From positions 212,513,212 through 212,577,211 of the forward strand of contig CM056997.1 of the NCBI GenBank assembly GCA_029891345.1: DNA of 64,000 nucleotides, given 5' to 3'. This stretch comes from Dryococelus australis (taxonomy: Eukaryota; Arthropoda; Insecta; Phasmatodea; Phasmatidae). The translations under genes and the position numbers were made by a program. Below are positions 34,471-46,005 of the stretch, in pieces (the first letter of the stretch is position 1; each line of letters begins with the position of its first letter). The notes under the pieces are model-generated. The model saw only the letters and a list, made by a program, of their open reading frames with translations, had not been told where the DNA came from and made no database searches.

Positions 34471-35227
34471 GTTAGTCACCAGTGGATATTATATGAGTAA
34501 TATGGCATTATCTGGGATGAGTGGAGTTTAGTATATACAAAAGTACTTGGTTTGTGTAACCCTATACTTTGTAAAGGTGGATAAAGATGAGAATGAGGTC
34601 ACATGCTCATGCATATAGAAATCGAAGTGTTAATTGAATACTACTAAGTTAATTGCATTCTGGATGAACCTTTTAGAAAATGTTTTGGAAAGTAACAGTT
34701 TTCCTGTTTTTCTACTCAACTGCTATTTGAGTTTCTGGAAAATCAAATGTAAAATAAAAAACAAATATTCAATGTACATTAGAAGCAGAAAAATTTTAAT
34801 GATTTAATATATTGTTCATATCTGACAAAATGTCCGAGTACTAGTCTATTATCGAATAAATGTATTCATACTTTTACCAGAATGTACAATACTACTACTG
34901 CAAGACAATCAAACACATGTAAATAATACAAATATTGTCAAAGGGAAGAAATGACATAAATGTGTGTTTTTTGTAAACATCTATTGTTATGAAACCATAC
35001 TTTATAGCAAAATAAATGGTTTGAAACTATTTTTTTTGTGTTTTACTGACTTTACATATGCATTAATTGTAATATTCCCATATTCTGAATATGTAATATT
35101 AGTTATGTACATTTAGTAATATAGATTTAAAAGCAATTAAATACTTAAATGTACATTTCAAATGAATAGTATAATCTAATTGCTTCCTAGAATTAACCTT
35201 TCAATTTAATTCTAGAGTTGAATCAGT
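34471..35227. other. AT-rich Polinton interior, no gene seen
   Basis: Dense stops in all frames. Probably decayed or spacer sequence between the capsid block and the zinc-finger/polymerase ORF. Confidence 0.5.
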
Positions 35228-36105
35228 ATGGATGCAATTATGGTTTTGTTGTGTGATTTCTGTGCGAAAGAATTTACAACTATGCACAGCATGTGTCAAC
35301 ATGAACGAATGAGATTCAAGATGAACACTTCGACTGGGAGTTTTGAATGTAAATTCTGACAGACAATTTTTTAGGATTGATGATTTGATTAGACATTAAT
35401 GATTTCGCAACACTGTGCCTCAATTAGTTCCTCACACAGCACCTCACATAGCACCTCACACAGCACCTCATGTAGCACCTCACACAACACTTCACACAGC
35501 ACCTCACATAGCACCTCACACATACCTCACATAGCACCTCATACAGCACCTCATACTGCATCTCTCCCTTGTCCTCCCTCTACACCACTACAATTGGCAC
35601 CTCAATTGATTCCACAGTCAGCATCACAGGTAACATTTCCTGCTCTACTCACTGTATTTTCTTCAAAACGGCAATATCTTAATTCAGGATTGGGAAGTAA
35701 ATGACATTCTTGTTTGCCCCAGCTCAATTATGAAAAATTAAGCACAGCTTTGCAGAAAGACTGATTGATGCTATAATATGTAATGATCTAGTAGAGTCTG
35801 ATGTAGACATTCAAATATTTTTCTCAAGGTGTAGGAAGCCTCTGATAGAGTTAGCTACAACTCTGTGCCGCCAATATTTCTTAATGTAAATATATCCTGT
35901 AAATATTTGAAATCCATCACAGTGCAGGAATCCTCTACAGAAACTTTCTAATTTCAAATTCTAGCTCATTCCACAGATATTGAAGACCATTATAACTCTG
36001 CCATAGAGCCTTACTTAACATCCAGACTTGAAGAATTCAGTGCCCGTGGAAGTGTGTGGACTTTACAACTAATAACAAAAATGGATGTACACGTCTCCTA
36101 ATTCC
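35228..36105 (+). pseudogene. C2H2 zinc finger, Pro/His/Thr linker and N-terminal stub of PolB
   Basis: The ATG at 35228 begins a protein whose residues 9-29 form a C2H2-like finger (CDFCAKEFTTMHSMCQHER). A second finger (CKF...IDDLIRH) is broken by a stop. A linker of repeated PHTA/PHIA units (about 35425-35560) follows, then PCPPSTPLQLAPQ. Near 35990-36100 the frame reads AIEPYLTSRLEEFSARGSVW then TLQLITKMDVHV, which matches the region just before the exonuclease domain of protein-primed DNA polymerase B in Polintons (RGSGW...). The sequence then loses similarity: the exonuclease and polymerase domains are absent. It is the terminal gene on this side, as PolB normally is. Confidence 0.7.
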
Positions 36106-36159
36106 GACTGTTCACCATTGCTCGGAAATAATACAATTTAGTGTCTATACAAAGATATG

Positions 36160-36240
36160 TAATCCAATGCTGTTCCAACACTTGCTTCACCCTCATCATC
36201 TCTCAAGACCTCTCAAGCGGTAAAATTCTCTTCACTTGCT
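36160..36240 (+). mobile_element. SINE 3'-tail fragment inside the Polinton
   Basis: ATGCTGTTCCAACACTTGCT, CTTCACCCTCATCATCTCTC, AAGACCTC and AAATTCTCTTCACTTG match the tail of the tRNA-headed SINE. It lies close to the point where the polymerase gene is lost. Confidence 0.6.
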
Positions 36241-37840
36241 CCAATGCACAGATTTAAAAAAAATTTCGTCAAAACTACACTTTGTATCATAACCAATTCA
36301 GCTCAGCCAACTTCAATTATTGAATCAAGCTTCCATCCGCCTCAAGCATGTGTGAGTCATCTAATCTGACAGGCAGTGATTCACTGATTCATCTATAATG
36401 AATACATTTCACATATTTATGAGCATTTCGTGTTCATCTCCCTGTATCATTAACTAAAAAGTTAAATCCAGCATCGTCTCCAGATATGAACTACACTATG
36501 TCAAAGCGTATTGCTTTTTATTTTTAAAAATGAGTGAATAATTATTTACATAAAATATATAATTTTATCAGTCTATGGTCATAATTTTACAAATTTTTGT
36601 GAGAGGAGTATGTATTTCATTGTGGGTTAAACGATTTTTTTTACATATTTATCTTGAACAAGCATACCAACATAATAATAAAAATCAACATGGTATGTAT
36701 TCCGTGATCAAAGTACGTAATTTTCATTCAGTCAAATGACTGTCATACTGCTTTGTTCGATCATATGAGACACTAATACTGTTTAAATGATATTCACGGA
36801 AACAGATTTCACAGAGGAATTGTAATTATTTAATGCACTAAAGTTTTGTGTTTATGGAGAATCGTTCACAGCACAAGAAAGTTTATTTCTCGCAACACAT
36901 GCTGAAACACATCGGAGCTGTTCTTGTTTACAAAATAGACCAGGACTGACATGTTTTATGTATTTTACAGTGTACGATTATGTCGAACTGGAAATGTGAG
37001 ATGAAGTATGCATATTTCTTCGGTGGTAACAGGGGAATACATGGAGTTGAGAGAGGGATTCTTATTATTTTTTAAAGTTGCTTGAAAGCCAGCATCGATA
37101 ATTGCGTAATAAAGTTTTTTGAAAAAATGGGGTTTACTTTTTTGGGATTTAAGTTGTCTTATTTGGGCTTTAGTTTAAACCATGTTTATCATTAGCCTGT
37201 ATAATTGATATACAGAGTTTCAGCCTTCTTACTAATGATAGTATGACATTTTAAAAACTGCTATTTCTTCAGGCGTGAATTTGGCTTAGTAGTTTATTTT
37301 TTTTGAAATTGCAATCGAATATATTTTTACTCTTAAGACACATGTTTGTGCTCACTGATTACTCTCATAGTATATATGATTCGTTATGGGTAAACTTCAA
37401 TTATTTTCATATGATATTAAATTTTTCACCACACTTTTACAAGAACCATGCACTATTTTTCTCTCTATTTATTAATCAGAGTAATAACCGAAAATCTTAG
37501 TTGAGCGCATCTGTAAAATCATTTTTTAATTTTTGTGTATGCGAAGATTGGTTAAAAATCTTTTTGAGAATATATATGCACGTACATTTAAGAATGTTAG
37601 CTAGCAAAATGTTTGAATGCCAAAAAAATAAAAGTTTAATCTAGGAAACCAAATTTTTCACATATTTAGTTTAGTTCATTGAACGACATAATATTTATGT
37701 CATTACTTAGCATTATGTCAAATCGGTTTGTTTCGGTTAAAGTTTCTTATACTTTTGAAGGAGTAAATATGTTTTACTCTAACCATGAAGGGAATACATT
37801 AGTGGTGTTAAAAATTTTCTTTGCTGGGGTAAGCTTGCTT
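36241..37840. other. Polinton interior replaced by AT-rich DNA; no gene seen
   Basis: The PolB body would be expected here. I searched by eye for the family's DTD-type and YxxDTDS-type segments in the plus-strand frames and saw none. ORFs are short and Phe/Leu-rich. Confidence 0.5.
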
Positions 37841-38460
37841 TGGTAGGTGAGTTTTGCTGCTTGGGAGGACTGCTTCCCATGAGGCAGCTAAGTGCTGGCC
37901 GTGCATCGCCCTCCACACCTGTCTCAATGTGAGAGAATGCAGGTCACTCTTTGTGAGTGCAGGAGCCGAGCCATGCAGGCAGAGGAGCACTGTCGGATGA
38001 GTGAATTGCAAGACTTTGTTGGGTGTGCGGCCAAGGTTAACAAAGCCCGAAGGCAGACAGCAGAGGAGGGAAGGGAAAGGTTATCTCGCTGGCTGAAACC
38101 AAATGCTGTATTGTTGGTTTCTTACTGAGCCATAAATAATACAACTTGCTTAGTGGAGGGGAGTTGGAGAGGAGTGGTCCGCACTGGCATGGGCGTCCGC
38201 GCTGGGGAGAGTGCACATGCAGACAGCCGGTCGGGCAGAGGGAGGTGGAGCAAGGGGATGGCGAAGAAGCACACAGTAGAGGTCTACGGGGAAAGTCGGG
38301 GGAATGGATCTGTGTGGTTAAGCTTTGGTAACAGTTTGGTTCGCTTGCCTCAGATATCGCCCGGAGCTGCGTTGTATTGGCGGCATGAATGCACAATGTT
38401 TGAACGGCCTCATTGGGTAGCATATTACTTTGAACACTTCTCAATTTGGTTTATTCAATC
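37841..38460. other. GC-rich island inside Polinton, unassigned
   Basis: About 600 bp of distinctly GC-rich sequence in an AT-rich element, adjoining the right TIR. Overlapping ORFs on both strands (78, 112 and 61 codons plus; 135 minus) match no family I know. One plus frame contains CRSRAMQAEEHCRMSELQ and another WLSFGNSLVRLPQISPGA. It could be captured foreign DNA or a separate repeat. Confidence 0.45.
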
Positions 38461-38500
38461 AGTTTTGTTTCTGATTTGGTGTAACAATTAATTTGTTAGT

Positions 38501-39427
38501 GTAAGGCATTCCTTGCTTGTATTTCGATGCATGTGCTGAGAGCGAATGAGAGTGAAGCAAGTAAAGTATGTGTACTTTTGTTGGGAGGATATCTTTGTCA
38601 GGGGAGAGGGATCTGGAGTAATAGTGAGTTTTAATTCGTTTTATTATGTTAGCTGGGCATTTAATTTGTGTAATGAATTAATTTAGCATTTATGGATATT
38701 AAAATTAATTGCATGATTAAAGTCGGTTGAATGATTACGTGTTTGGTTGTGTTGATCACGTGATTAAAGTAACTTTTTTAATTTGGCTATTTGAACATAA
38801 ATCATAGTGGGCTATAACAATCTCGCATGCTCTCGCTTCATCCACACCTCTCTGGCCTAGTGGTCCAGAAATAACATGTGTGGTCTTGCTCCATCCATAT
38901 GTCATTCTAATGGAGTGTCCCAGATCATACATGCATGGGCTTGCTCCATCCACACCTCACTCACCTACTATCCCTGAACGTACATGCATGGGCTCGCTCT
39001 ATCCACAACCAAAAAATAAAAAAAAGTTCCTTATACCACTCTTACACCAACATAAACTCCTATATAAACAATTACAACCTGCTCCTCTGGTCAGTCGGTC
39101 GGAGATTTCACAGACTCAATACCGAACCTGCTCCACCAATATGACCCCTATGACATGAATATATTAATAAACATTCTTTGATATCAAAAAATTCCATAAA
39201 ATAAAATTTCGTATCAAAGCATTCCTTAATTGTTTGATGATTCGAATTTATCAATTTATTAATCGGGAATTAATTTAATTAATCATTCAATTAATTTAAT
39301 TAATTGTTATTTAATCTAATTAGTTAAAAAATAATTATTCTAATTTTCGTATAATGATTTGACACTTAGTTGACTCTTGCACCAAATTCGACTTAGACCA
39401 CTCTTGTGCAAACTAGTCCCTACTACT
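38501..39427 (-). repeat. Polinton right terminal inverted repeat
   Basis: About 927 bp, the reverse complement of the left TIR: inner edge GTAAGGCATTCCTTGCTTG, then ATCTTTGTCAGGGGAGAGGG, four reversed 53-bp repeats, ACAACCTGCTCCTCTGGTCA, a TTAATTAA-rich zone and the TACTACT terminus. Hand alignment of about 150 bp of the repeat zone gives about 15% mismatch. Confidence 0.93.
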
Positions 39428-39433
39428 ATTGTT

Positions 39434-40154
39434 TGGGAGCAAATATATATTTAGTTGTTCAAAAATAATAATTTGTTAATTAAACAAAAGTTTAAACGTA
39501 AAAAAAAAAATTAATTTTGTTCATCAAACAAAACAAACTTGAATAAACGAAGCCTGTAGTTTGGGCCAAAAAAAAAATTAGTCACTGGATCAAATATTTA
39601 ATTGATTCAATTATTGATATTTGTTTTGCCACTCATTTGGTTGCCTTCGTTATAAAATACTGCTCGAGAGTTTGTTTGTATTTTTTGCGACATTTAGAAA
39701 CTTTACTGTGTTTGTTAGTGCATTTATTGATGCTTTACTATTACACCATCACTCTAGTAAAACATGTTCTATGAGGAAACTATAAAGGAAAGATGTGAAA
39801 CTATAAATATTCAGTTACCCTTCTTGCCCAGTATTTATAATGCATGTATTTAAATGCATTCCAATTTCGCCATTAGTCACGTTATCTGAAATATCTTAGG
39901 TGTAGTAAACAGGGGCAAGTTACCTAGGTTCGAATCTCGGTGGTACTCACAATATTATTTTTAATAAACCAAAACTGTTTAATGTACGTAGAGTCAAATA
40001 TTTTCCTGTATACACCAACTCTATGTTTTCAGCAACCGAATAAGTACAACAAAATAACTTAGTTTCAACAACAAATAATTTTATTGTCCCATCACAAACA
40101 ATATATTATTTTGTGCAAAAGAAACTTTGCTTTATTCAACAAAACCTTTTTTCT
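39434..40154. other. No gene seen; tRNA B-box-like word
   Basis: AT-rich flank of the Polinton. At about 39925-39947 CCTAGGTTCGAATCTCGG resembles a tRNA T-arm/B-box without a matching 5' half. Confidence 0.45.
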
Positions 40155-40312
40155 CAGTGAGTGTGAAAAGGTGGTTCGCCAAACAGAGCCCGGTGACATA
40201 CTCGCGAGCCGGTAAGGTAGCCTGCAGTAGCCAATCAGACACGAGGCCCGTTGCAGAGCGTCGCTCAGCCAATCAGAGAATGGTTACGCCAACATAAAAT
40301 GAATCGCTGCGC
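40155..40312 (+). repeat. CCAAT-box repeat, 5'-truncated copy
   Basis: GTTCGCCAAACAGAGCCCGG, GTAGCCAATCAGACACGAGG, CAGCCAATCAGAGAATGG and a CGCCAACATAAAATG end match the second half of the family. Confidence 0.65.
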
Positions 40313-41439
40313 TATTTTTATCATCTGCTTATCTGTATATAGTCAATTTGAGATTTTTTGCCACTTTTTAAAACAAACATTTGAAAAATTACCCTACTTA
40401 TGAGTGTTTGGTTCTTTCCTAAATATGTCACGTACTACACGCATTTTATATATGCGGTAAAAGAAGAGTATTCTATTTTTACTTAAATAGAACTTTGACT
40501 TATATTCTCTATATTAATTGTAGTATTTAATTAGATTTTATATTACTAAAAATGGGAGAAGGAAGCAGTGTTGGCATCGCCTACTACAAATTAGTCCTTA
40601 TGCAAAATAATCTATTTATAGCGCACGAGTACGGTGGGTTGTCCTTTTGGTGTAATTTTCTAAACTTGGTTAAGCTTTTTTTTTGCATGAGGCGGAGGAA
40701 TATTCGGAAGTAGATCTTTAGCAGGGCTTCAGAAAAGTTGGAAGTAACGGTGAATTGACAATATACTGTTACTAGGCTACAGCTGGCCTGCTTGCATATG
40801 AGCTGACCAACGGTCTGCATTGACTGCTGTACCACGTGCCAAGGTCAGCACAGTGAGCGGACTGCAGAGAATCATCCCCCCCCCCCCATGACCAGAGTCG
40901 GGGAGATCCCAGACTAGTTCTGTAATAGCCCAGGAGGAGGACGTTAGGGTAACGAGGTTTCCGCGACCGTGCGTGAAACGAGGTAGACGTAGACGGGAAG
41001 ACATTCTGAAATTAGGGGTGAAGCAGGCTGTGCGTGCAAAGAGGGCGGTGGGGAGGATCCCGGGGGGTTGAGGTCGCTATCTACCAAACTTGCAGCTGTG
41101 GAGTTTAAGAAGAAATCCCATCTAGATGCATCAATTTTAAAGGCAATTCCTTCAAACAAAAAATCAATTTACCTTATCTTTCTCAGAAAATACTGCCACG
41201 TTGAGACATTTTTAACATAAAAAATGTATTCATCCACTATCATTTTGTTCAATGCAAATTTTGAAATCTCATTTTATAGTCATATATTAAACATAAAGAT
41301 TGGAATTATTACTTACCGCGCTCCGATTTATGAATAAATGCCAAGCGGAAAACTTTTTATTTGAAACGGTTGTCTTTAAATTTGGTACTTTGGAAGGGAA
41401 TTTCTTTAGCATTAATATCACATTTAAATTCCGTGACGG
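40313..41439. other. No gene recognised; poly-C tract
   Basis: AT-rich first half. A GC-richer part at about 40800-41110 includes a C-run at about 40877-40887. ORFs on the minus strand (66-83 codons) show no domains. Confidence 0.45.
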
Positions 41440-41665
41440 GGCCGCGGTGGAATAGAGGTCAGACTACTCAACTCTCATCTAGGTGAACTGGGCTCGATTC
41501 CCGAGGGGGTGGCTCCCGGATTTTCGCATGTGGGAATCGTGCCTGACAATGCCGCTTATCGACGGGTTTTCTCGGGTATCTCCCACCCTCCCCCTCCCCA
41601 CAAATTCCGGCGTCGCTCCATGCTCCCCTTACTTCATCCCTATCGGTTCTATCAAGCTTCTACTT
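41440..41665 (+). mobile_element. tRNA-headed SINE copy
   Basis: GGGGCCGCGGTGGAATAGAG head, GGGCTCGATTCCCG B-box, GGATTTTCGCATGTGGGAAT core, GGGTTTTCTCGGGTATCTCC, and a diverged tail with CCCTATCGGTTCTATCAAGC. Confidence 0.75.
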
Positions 41666-42199
41666 TATTTACGAGTTCATAAGTAACATTTTCGTGTTGA
41701 AAATCAATGCTGTGATGGGCATTAGTCTTGAATCTTCCTTTTCTTGAACAAATTTCTAGAGCTACCCAAATATCTTCACTCGTTAAAATTCGTGACTGCA
41801 CGCCTGGCAGGCAGCGATCCTAACAATCGGCCCGAAGTTCTTAGCTTTACAACTGCCTTGGCCTCAAGGGACACGGACAGGCGGACAGAACCTCCAGCAG
41901 CCCCTTAGTGCCTACCTCATCCTGATTACCATTCATTGTCGTCATCAGTTCTTGTCCTGACCCAGCTCCCCGCTCATCTCTTTCCAGGTCGGACATGATT
42001 GCACGTGAAGTATACAGAGTGGTCCATCTGTCAAGTACCCCGAACATCCGAAGGAGGAGAAGAAGTGTGAGAAGGCAGCCCTTTCAGATCCACGTTAGTT
42101 TATGCTTTCGCATGTTGCAATAAGTAAGATATATGTATTTATTCTTGCGGTAGTTCCGCCTGCACAGTAGGTATTTCGTTATTAGCACCAATGAACTGT
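41666..42199. other. No gene seen
   Basis: Spacer before the pogo element. The minus ORF 41847-42047 has no recognised motif. Confidence 0.5.
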
Positions 42200-42526
42200 T
42201 AGGTAGCGGAGGGTAAGTGAGCGCACTTAGGGGATATTTTAGCATAAATATTTACCAGTGCTCATGTGAAGAGTATTCGATATACAGGATGACAAAGGAG
42301 ATATTGGATAATATCATAGAGAGCCAAAGTGACTGTACAACAAGAATTTTTTTTCAACGAGCATAACTGTAAAAGTCGACACTTGCGCACACTTATTCTC
42401 TGTGGGAGGGTAAGTGTGCGCAGCATGTCGGGTAGGCGTGCGTGTAATTAATTTAAGTTGCACTTTGTATACTATATATTTATAATACCCACTATATTCA
42501 CTCTTACATATAATAACTACATGAAA

Positions 42527-45163
42527 TCATACTAAACGAAAGTTAACAAATAATTGCATCATATTCTTTTGATAATTAAGACATAAAAAAGATTGTTCTT
42601 CATACAATGAGAACATCTCGTACCACCGTTCACTACACTCACAACATTGCACCCAGTCGTCATAATCGCACGAATCGTAGACGAGGGCAGATGTAGACTT
42701 GTGAAGGAGATGACTGATTAGAAACACGTGTCGTATCGAATGTCAGCTTACGTTTGGCTGTACGTAACTTTTTTTTTTCACATGTCTCTTCATTTTTGTT
42801 TTTCACCAACTGAGTGTTTGGCTTGGTTAGTTTTCTTTCAGTTCTTGCTTTTGTATTTTCAACTTTTTTCTTTTCTTCATCTTCTTCCAATTTCTGTTTT
42901 CTTATGAGAATATTTTTGTAAGGGGTTGCAATTAAAAAATAAGATTTCTGCCCAATTCTTTTCCTTTCAGTTTGCTTCTGAGCTTTGGGTAAGGGGTAGA
43001 TTTCTGTGACTGAAACAGTTGGTCTTGAGGATGTACCGGCTATTGGAATTACTTATATTTGTGGTTCTTCTCCGTTTTCTGGCATTTGTACTTCATCTTC
43101 TGTTCTTCTGCCCTCCAATTATTCGTCCGGTCTTCCTTCGTTTTGTCCATCAGCATGTTCAGCTGGTTAGATAGCAACTGATGAGTGATCAATGTCGCCA
43201 GCCATTGGCAACTCAATCCTAGTAGGCTCAACACATACAAAATCATCTTCCGAAATAACATCGAGATTAAGCGGGTAAATACCTGTGTCCCGAAAAGATA
43301 CTGCTGCTTTATCAACTGTTGCAACTTTTTTAAAAGCTGCACCAAATAGGCTAACCACTTCCATCTGTGAAACAGCTTTACCTGGATGACTGCACATCCA
43401 ATTTTCAATTTCGTCTGCATAGAACTTTTTTAATGGTGCAAAAATAACTTTGTCCAATAGTTCCAGCATGTGACTAGCATGGGGCGGCAATGTCAATAGG
43501 ACAATGCTATTCTTTCTGCAGAGTTCTACGGCTGAACGAGAACAATTTTAAACATGATTGTCCAGAATGATCAGAACAGGATCGTCCTCAGAAGACTTTG
43601 CGTGTTTGGTAAAATGCTCTAACCAATCCAGAAAAATCTCTGAATTCATGTACCCGGATTCACTTATTAGACCAAGACAACCTGTGGGAGCATCATTATA
43701 AAGTTTTGGTTTGTTCCTTTTCTGTGGGAAGATTAAGGCGGGTGGGATGAAGTCTCCTGTTGGGTTCAGACAAAATACCCCTATTACTAGCTGTCCCCTC
43801 TCAGCATACTTAATTTTTTTCACTGATCTTTTACCTTTCTTTGCTACGATTTTAGCTGTGTTGAATATTCTGTGAGGGAGGAACTTGTACTTCTCTAAGC
43901 ATGTTTTCAGATTACCAAAATACTGTTCTACCTGTACGTTCTTGAAACCCATGGCTCTTCCCAAGCTACATAGCTCTGGTGTACGCAGTGAAAGACCAGA
44001 ATCTTCAAGAAATCTATAAACCCAATCCTTGCCTGCAGCCTTCAGTTCATCATTGAAACGATTCTCTAAACCATTCTGTACTTTAAATTCGTAAGCTACT
44101 TTCATGAGTGCCATCCTTGTCATTCCATAGAATCTAGCCTGATAGTCTGTTACGTGCCTGGCTAATGCCGTTTCCAGCTGTTTGCTGAAAACTTTGCTGT
44201 ATCTCCCAATGAAACTAGCGATGGTACCCTGAAATTAAACAAAATAAACACAATATAAATCACTTAATCTTTAGTATCTCATGCCATCAACATTACGCTT
44301 CTCAACCTAGACAGGCTTCTTAAGAACACAGAAAAATATTCCATAAATCCAAGCTCTGTTCCCATCACATGTTATGTTGGAGCAGTTATAGCTAAATTAG
44401 CAGAGCAATCAGGCCAGGCCTTAGTTGTATAATTTAGATACAGGCAGCAACGATATTGGTGTTAACTTTCTTGTTAATATCATAATCTCCTCTACAGTAC
44501 ACTCTGCCTACTGTACAAAAAACATGAGCTTTTCTAGCCGTAAGAAGACCTAGGGAGCTATTATTTTACTATTGTTTTTCAAAGCCAGTATAGTGGCCTT
44601 TACACAACTAAAAACTGTTTAATTAGAATTTACGTCTTTGACTCTACAATAGATCTTCACGTGTTGTTCCTTATGGAGCTTTAAGTTACACAACTAGACC
44701 GTCAAAGTGAAAGTAAAGGATTCTGGAATTTATTATGTTTTCGAAATGTTGAAACTTAAATTGGAAGTAAGTTGCCAGATTGACGAAAACCTAACAGAAT
44801 TTTTTACTGTAGAAAAAAATACTATGTATGTAAGCATTAATTTTCTATATTAAATTATTTGTCCTGCCTAGTTCTTACGAATATAAAACACAATTTATTT
44901 ACTTTGTGTTTGTATTGTCTGTTGCCGACTTCGGAAACGTAAAAGTGAAATATTAAAGTTTTCAAGTGTGCAAGGGCCTTAAATACAGCATAAATACGAA
45001 TATTCACCTATATAAGTCTTTTTCGAAGTGTAGATTCTTTGACTCCTATTTTTTTTTTGGCAGCAGCCCTCAGACACATCCCATGGTCAATAAGATTAAT
45101 TGTTTCTTCAAACTGATGTTGGGTAAGACATGATCGGTCAGTTTTTCTCTTGTATTTCCCCAT
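42527..45163 (-). pseudogene. pogo-type DDE transposase, two exons, inactivated
   Basis: The transposase binds the element ends and cuts at TA. Exon 1 (45163-45008) starts MGKYKRKTDRSCLTQ and forms a Psq/CENP-B-type helix-turn-helix (EETINLI...RAAAKKK). Its last codon is TAG where CAG may have stood. An intron of about 779 bp (GTGAA donor, TTTCAG acceptor) leads to exon 2 at 44228, with FSKQLETALARHVTDYQARF, WVYRFLEDSGL, then FLPHRIFNTAKIVAKKGKR. There the usual DETG catalytic motif is missing. FLDWLEHFTKH, DPVLIILDNH (second Asp) and LPPHASHMLELLD (third Asp) are kept. An in-frame TAA lies at 43550-43548. A basic region and a C-terminal PHD-like finger (DDWVQCCECSERWYEM, 42600-42660) follow in a changed frame. 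Confidence 0.88.
44229..45007 (-). other. Putative intron of pogo transposase
   Basis: On the minus strand, GTGAATATTC at 45007 follows exon 1 and GTTTAATTTCAG ends at 44229. Joining the two keeps the transposase reading phase. The intron body is AT-rich with no ORF. Confidence 0.65.
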
Positions 45164-45683
45164 ATTGAATGGAAACTTAAAAAAACAAAAATGTGCAATA
45201 CAAGAGATATGTCATAGCAAAATACAAATAACAAACTAATTTTATGTAGTCTATTTGTCGCTGGAAGGAGGCTAAGTGTACGCAGGCGGGCAAGTGTGCG
45301 CATGAACGAAATTGGCGCGCACATTTGCCTACTTACTACATTGGTTAACAAACGTCCCGCTAGATGGCATAGGAAGGAACAATTTCACAAGCGGACCAAC
45401 GCCAACTTAACCTACGCCAACCATTTTCTACACGACAAAAGCTAGAACATGATTGACTTCTCTTCAAATGATCAAGCCCTTTTCTTAACGTATCAAAATA
45501 TTGTAGTTAAAATAGTGAAAACCATTTTATTACTTGTATCAATGGCATAATTCGATAAGAAACCTTCGCTGATCATTCATGTTACTTCTTTTCCAAATCA
45601 CTACAGTACTTGAATGTCAGATATTGCACCAGTGCTACCAACTACTAAAAAACGTTACTGCGCATACTTTCCCGCCTGCGCAC

Positions 45684-46005
45684 ACTTACCCCCACTACCT
45701 GCGCACACTTACCCCCACTACCTGCGCACACTTACCCCCCACTACCTGCGCACACTTACCCCCCCACTACCTGCGCACACTTACCCCCCACTACCTGCGC
45801 ACACTTACCCCCCACTACCTGCGCACACTTATCCCCCACTACCTGCGCACACTTACCCCCCACTACCTGCGCACACTTACCCCCCCTACCTGCGCACACT
45901 TACCCCCCTACCTGCGCACACTTACCCCCATTACCTGCGCACACTTACCCCCACTATCTGCGCACACTTACCCCCCACTACCTGCGCACACTTACCCCCA
46001 CTACG
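45684..46005. repeat. Array of 14 copies of the pogo terminal motif
   Basis: Units of 22-25 bp, CTGCGCACACTTACC followed by a run of C and ACTAC. Unit length varies mainly through the C-run (5-7). The last unit forms the element's right terminus. Long ORFs across it (TCAHLPP/AHTYPP repeats) are artefacts of the repeat. Confidence 0.9.

Larger units (their letters stand above)
26748..39427. mobile_element. Polinton/Maverick (adintovirus-like) element, decayed
   Basis: A 12.68-kb element bounded by long terminal inverted repeats, with AGTAGTA at the left end and TACTACT at the right. Flanking 6-mers are ATTGTA (26742-26747) and ATTGTT (39428-39433), a 6-bp target duplication with one mismatch, as expected for Polintons. 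It holds the family's gene set in two divergent blocks: integrase, integrase-linked protein and packaging ATPase on minus; PLA2/pX-like protein, protease, minor and major capsid proteins, a conserved hypothetical and the start of DNA polymerase B on plus. Typical Polintons are 15-20 kb; most of the polymerase is absent here. Nearly all genes carry stops or frameshifts, and the two TIRs differ at about one base in seven in a hand-aligned stretch, so the insertion is old and cannot act on its own. Confidence 0.93.
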
